From assembly GCF_017654485.1 (NCBI RefSeq), contig NZ_CP061091.1, positions 586,501 through 650,500 on the forward strand: DNA of 64,000 bases. Direction: 5' to 3'. This document shows positions 63,679 through 64,000 of this stretch, piece after piece (the first letter of the stretch is position 1; each line of letters starts with the position of its first letter). The stretch comes from Roseomonas marmotae. Its GTDB lineage: Bacteria; Pseudomonadota; Alphaproteobacteria; Acetobacterales; Acetobacteraceae. A program made the translations under genes and the position numbers. A model generated the notes under the pieces. It did not search any database, was not told the DNA's origin, and saw nothing but the letters and a program-made list of their open reading frames with translations.

Positions 63679-64000
63679 GAGCCCGTTTGAGAATGGTCAT
63701 GGGTGAGCAATGCGCCGGACGAGGAGCGCGCCCATGCTGACGTGGATCATGGCTTCGGAGACGTCGCAGCGGCGTTCATAGTCGCGGACCAGGCGGCGCC
63801 AGCGGGTCATCCAGCCAAAGGTTCTCTCCACCACCCAGCGGCGTGGCAGCACCTGGAAGCCTTGCTGGTCCGTCAGCTTGCGCACACCTCGATGACGAAG
63901 TCATGGAAGGCGGCAGCGCTCATCAGCTTGCCGCGGTCATAGGCGCCGTCGGCAAAGAGGTGCTTCAACCAGGGCCAGCGCTTGCGGATCGCCTTGACGA
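63679..64000 (-). mobile_element. IS5-type insertion sequence, right part only
   Basis: Begins at a terminal repeat reading GAGCCCGTTTGAGAATGGTC (63679-63698), typical of IS5-group (IS427-like) ends, after a CTTA target-like sequence. It contains the C-terminal half of a DDE transposase and continues beyond the window end. The other inverted repeat is not visible. Confidence 0.8.
63697..64000 (-). pseudogene. IS5 family transposase C-terminal part, frameshifted
   Basis: Translated on the minus strand in two frames. From the window edge: RKRWPWLKHLFADGAYDRGK with the second catalytic Asp of the DDE triad (DGAYD) down to FHDFVIEV. Then reading continues only after a shift into VRKLTDQQGFQVLPRRWVV, with the Glu in VVERTFGW and RDYERR. 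At 63881-63890 one G appears to be missing relative to the expected GAGGTGGTGCGC. The shift falls late in the gene, unlike the programmed frameshift of this group, so it is probably inactive. Confidence 0.75.

Overview
The window is GC-rich DNA (about 70 percent by eye) with densely packed, often 1-4 nt overlapping genes. It reads as the chromosome of an alphaproteobacterium, most likely of the Acetobacteraceae (Roseomonas-like). Pointers are the FYDLN-type zinc-ribbon gene beside aroA-cmk, a DUF2628-like gene and a GNAT gene inside the his operon, the aroE-coaE-dnaQ and secB/timA/mltA groups, the lptC-lptA-lptB-rpoN-hpf operon, and a hemE/ppsR/maf junction carrying DnaA boxes. The genus is inference.

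Layout. 1-2 kb: end of cobS, a two-domain VOC protein and an alpha/beta hydrolase. 2.1-5.1 kb: hisB, a small membrane protein, hisH, a GNAT acetyltransferase and hisA. 5.2-7.7 kb: FYDLN protein diverging from aroA-cmk. 8-12 kb: ubiE, a MarR regulator, a small membrane protein and an MHS-type transporter. 12-15.3 kb: dnaQ, coaE and aroE (minus), diverging from gshB. 15.5-18.5 kb: murJ, secB and a histidine phosphatase. 18.6-21.5 kb: timA, mltA, tRNA-Leu(CAG) and a short RNase D. 21.7-26.6 kb: lptC, lptA, lptB, rpoN, hpf. 26.6-30.5 kb: universal stress protein, maf and ppsR, then a candidate chromosomal replication origin (29151-29469), then hemE. 30.6-33.2 kb: a Na+/H+ antiporter with a cyclic-nucleotide-binding tail.

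33.3-46.4 kb is a complete formate-oxidation island. A leftward chain of five genes overlapping by 4 nt (biotin/lipoate-ligase-like, DUF6505-, DUF6352-, DUF3305- and DUF3306-like) diverges from a rightward set: multi-cluster Fe-S protein, TorD-like chaperone, Tat-signal small protein, FDH alpha, beta and gamma subunits, then mobB and moeA for the molybdenum cofactor. 46.4-52 kb: azlCD, recX, a thioredoxin-like protein, a DsbD/ScsB-type reductase and a PEP mutase/isocitrate-lyase-like protein. 52-59.6 kb: hrpB, a DegS/DegQ-like protease, a family III CoA transferase, a 3-hydroxyisobutyryl-CoA hydrolase-like protein and an orphan ABC ATPase. 59.8-63.5 kb: gshA, rsmE, ubiA and a methyltransferase. 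The window ends inside a frameshifted IS5-type transposase.

The most unusual non-genic feature is a dispersed intergenic element of about 210-270 bp, built from up to five hairpins in fixed order (called a-b-c-d-e here). It has four complete copies, one that lacks two modules, one degenerate copy and one possible fragment. The copies sit at gene ends and occur in both orientations. I do not recognise it as a described family. The second point of interest is the candidate origin beside hemE, the third the set of uncharacterised proteins tied to formate dehydrogenase.
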